This document shows positions 4,590 to 5,171 of a DNA stretch of 5,171 bases, one piece after another; position 1 is the first letter of the stretch, and every line of letters starts with the position of its first letter. A program made the translations under genes and the position numbers. The notes under the pieces were generated by a model that was not told where the DNA came from, made no database searches, and worked only from the letters and a program-made list of their open reading frames with translations. Source of the stretch: an uncultured Bacillota bacterium (lineage in GTDB: Bacteria > Bacillota_I > Bacilli_A > Erysipelotrichales > Erysipelotrichaceae); contig CAMOMM010000087.1 of the NCBI GenBank assembly GCA_946619805.1, forward strand, positions 1-5,171. The letters are read 5' to 3'.

Positions 4590-5171
4590 TGGAAAGTATC
4601 CTCCTCATTGTATGCCTTTGAATGTCTGTAGGTAACCAGCGTGATCGTAGCCGTGATCAGGAATGTGAAGATACCGATTACGGCGCCGGTGTTATATGAA
4701 CCCTGGTCAATGGTGACCTTGTACAGCCAGGTAACCAGCAGATCCGTGCCGCCAGCCTGATAGCCGGTATAGGCAGGTCCGCCTCCTGTCAGTAAGAAGA
4801 TCGTATTGAACGAGTTGATATTGCCGACGAAGCTGGAGATCAGATAAGGTGTGGTAACGAAGATGACATAAGGAAGAGTGATCTTGGTGAACATCTTGAC
4901 GGTAGAAGCACCGTCAACTCTGGCTGCCTCGTAAAGATCAGCCGGGATGTTCATCAGAATGCCCGATGTCATTAACATTGTATAAGGAACCCCAACCCAC
5001 ATGTTGACAATGATGACCATGATCTTGGCGATCCTTTCACTGTCACTTGGATGCAAGCCTAAGAAACCGATAGGTTTGCTGATCCAGCCCAGATTTACTA
5101 GCATGCTGTTGATTGGTCCGTATTCACCTAACAGGTTACGGACAGCCAGCAGAGAAATAAACTGCGGCACG
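4586..5171 (-). CDS. malF: Maltodextrin/sugar ABC transporter permease, MalF-like (partial, N-terminus beyond window)
   Basis: Only the C-terminal 195 or so codons are present; the frame is open to the right edge. The first full codon, GTG at 5170, is not the start: it is the Val of the conserved family segment (A)VPQFISLL, so the N-terminal helices and the periplasmic P2-like part lie outside. In fragment numbering the EAA loop reads EAARVDGAS (81-89) with ITLP (97-100), the ATPase docking site. FNTIFLLTGGGP (121-132) and the TDLLVTWLYK region (142-151) are typical of Gram-positive MalF/MdxF proteins. Membrane helices lie near 47-70, 99-118 and 160-181. The product pairs with MalG to import maltodextrin or a related sugar using an extracellular binding protein and an MsmK/MalK-type ATPase, neither of which is in view. 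The stop TGA overlaps the malG ATG. Family assignment is firm; the exact sugar is inference. Confidence 0.92.
   Translation of the reverse strand, partial: VPQFISLLAVRNLLGEYGPINSMLVNLGWISKPIGFLGLHPSDSERIAKIMVIIVNMWVGVPYTMLMTSGILMNIPADLYEAARVDGASTVKMFTKITLPYVIFVTTPYLISSFVGNINSFNTIFLLTGGGPAYTGYQAGGTDLLVTWLYKVTIDQGSYNTGAVIGIFTFLITATITLVTYRHSKAYNEEDTFQ
4600..4605 (-). promoter_or_regulatory. Ribosome binding site of malG inside the end of malF
   Basis: A perfect minus-strand AGGAGG lies within the Glu-Glu-Asp codons of the malF C-terminus, 10 bases before the malG ATG. Together with the ATGA overlap it supports translational coupling of the two permease subunits. Confidence 0.7.

Noticed and set aside
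5168..5170. GTG as the start codon of the MalF-like gene
   Set aside because: The protein begins there in the middle of the conserved VPQFISLL segment, lacking the N-terminal helices; the frame is simply cut by the window edge.

Overview
The window comes from a low-to-moderate-GC Gram-positive bacterium (Bacillota). The evidence is AGGAGG-type ribosome binding sites, a MalFG pair of the Gram-positive type, a YwaF/TIGR02206-family membrane protein, and short hairpin-plus-U-tract terminators at unit ends. A gut Erysipelotrichia- or Lachnospiraceae-like host would fit, but nothing here fixes the genus. Every supported gene is on the minus strand, so transcription runs from position 5171 toward position 1.

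Reading in the direction of transcription: (1) 5171-3657 holds the end of a maltodextrin/sugar ABC importer operon, a MalF-like permease cut by the window edge and a complete MalG-like permease joined by a 4-base ATGA overlap, closed by a strong terminator at 3623-3649. (2) 3543-2827 is a single gene for a YwaF-type polytopic membrane protein, with an unusual purine-rich leader and a possible weak terminator directly after its stop. (3) 2751-318 is a compact three-gene unit: a TVP38/TMEM64 (VTT-domain, DedA-superfamily) membrane protein, an alpha/beta hydrolase of the serine-aminopeptidase/feruloyl-esterase type, and a second hydrolase of the BD-FAE/acetyl-esterase type. Gaps are 1 and 12 bases. 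The unit ends in a terminator whose stem begins inside the last stop codon. (4) 206-1 is the start of a secreted protein with a signal peptide and the beginning of a probable fibronectin-III-like domain. It has its own promoter (perfect TATAAT) and runs off the left edge.

The MalFG pair forms the membrane channel of a sugar importer; its binding protein should lie upstream beyond the window and its ATPase is not seen. The hydrolase unit looks like a housekeeping or accessory ester-cleavage operon coupled to a membrane-lipid-related protein, but its substrate cannot be read from the sequence. No mobile element, CRISPR array, tRNA or rRNA was seen. Intergenic stretches are all under 120 bases. 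I did not find a convincing undescribed system. The points most worth checking are the mirror-repeat leader at 3551-3607, the partial secreted protein at the left edge, and the TVP38-hydrolase-hydrolase operon.
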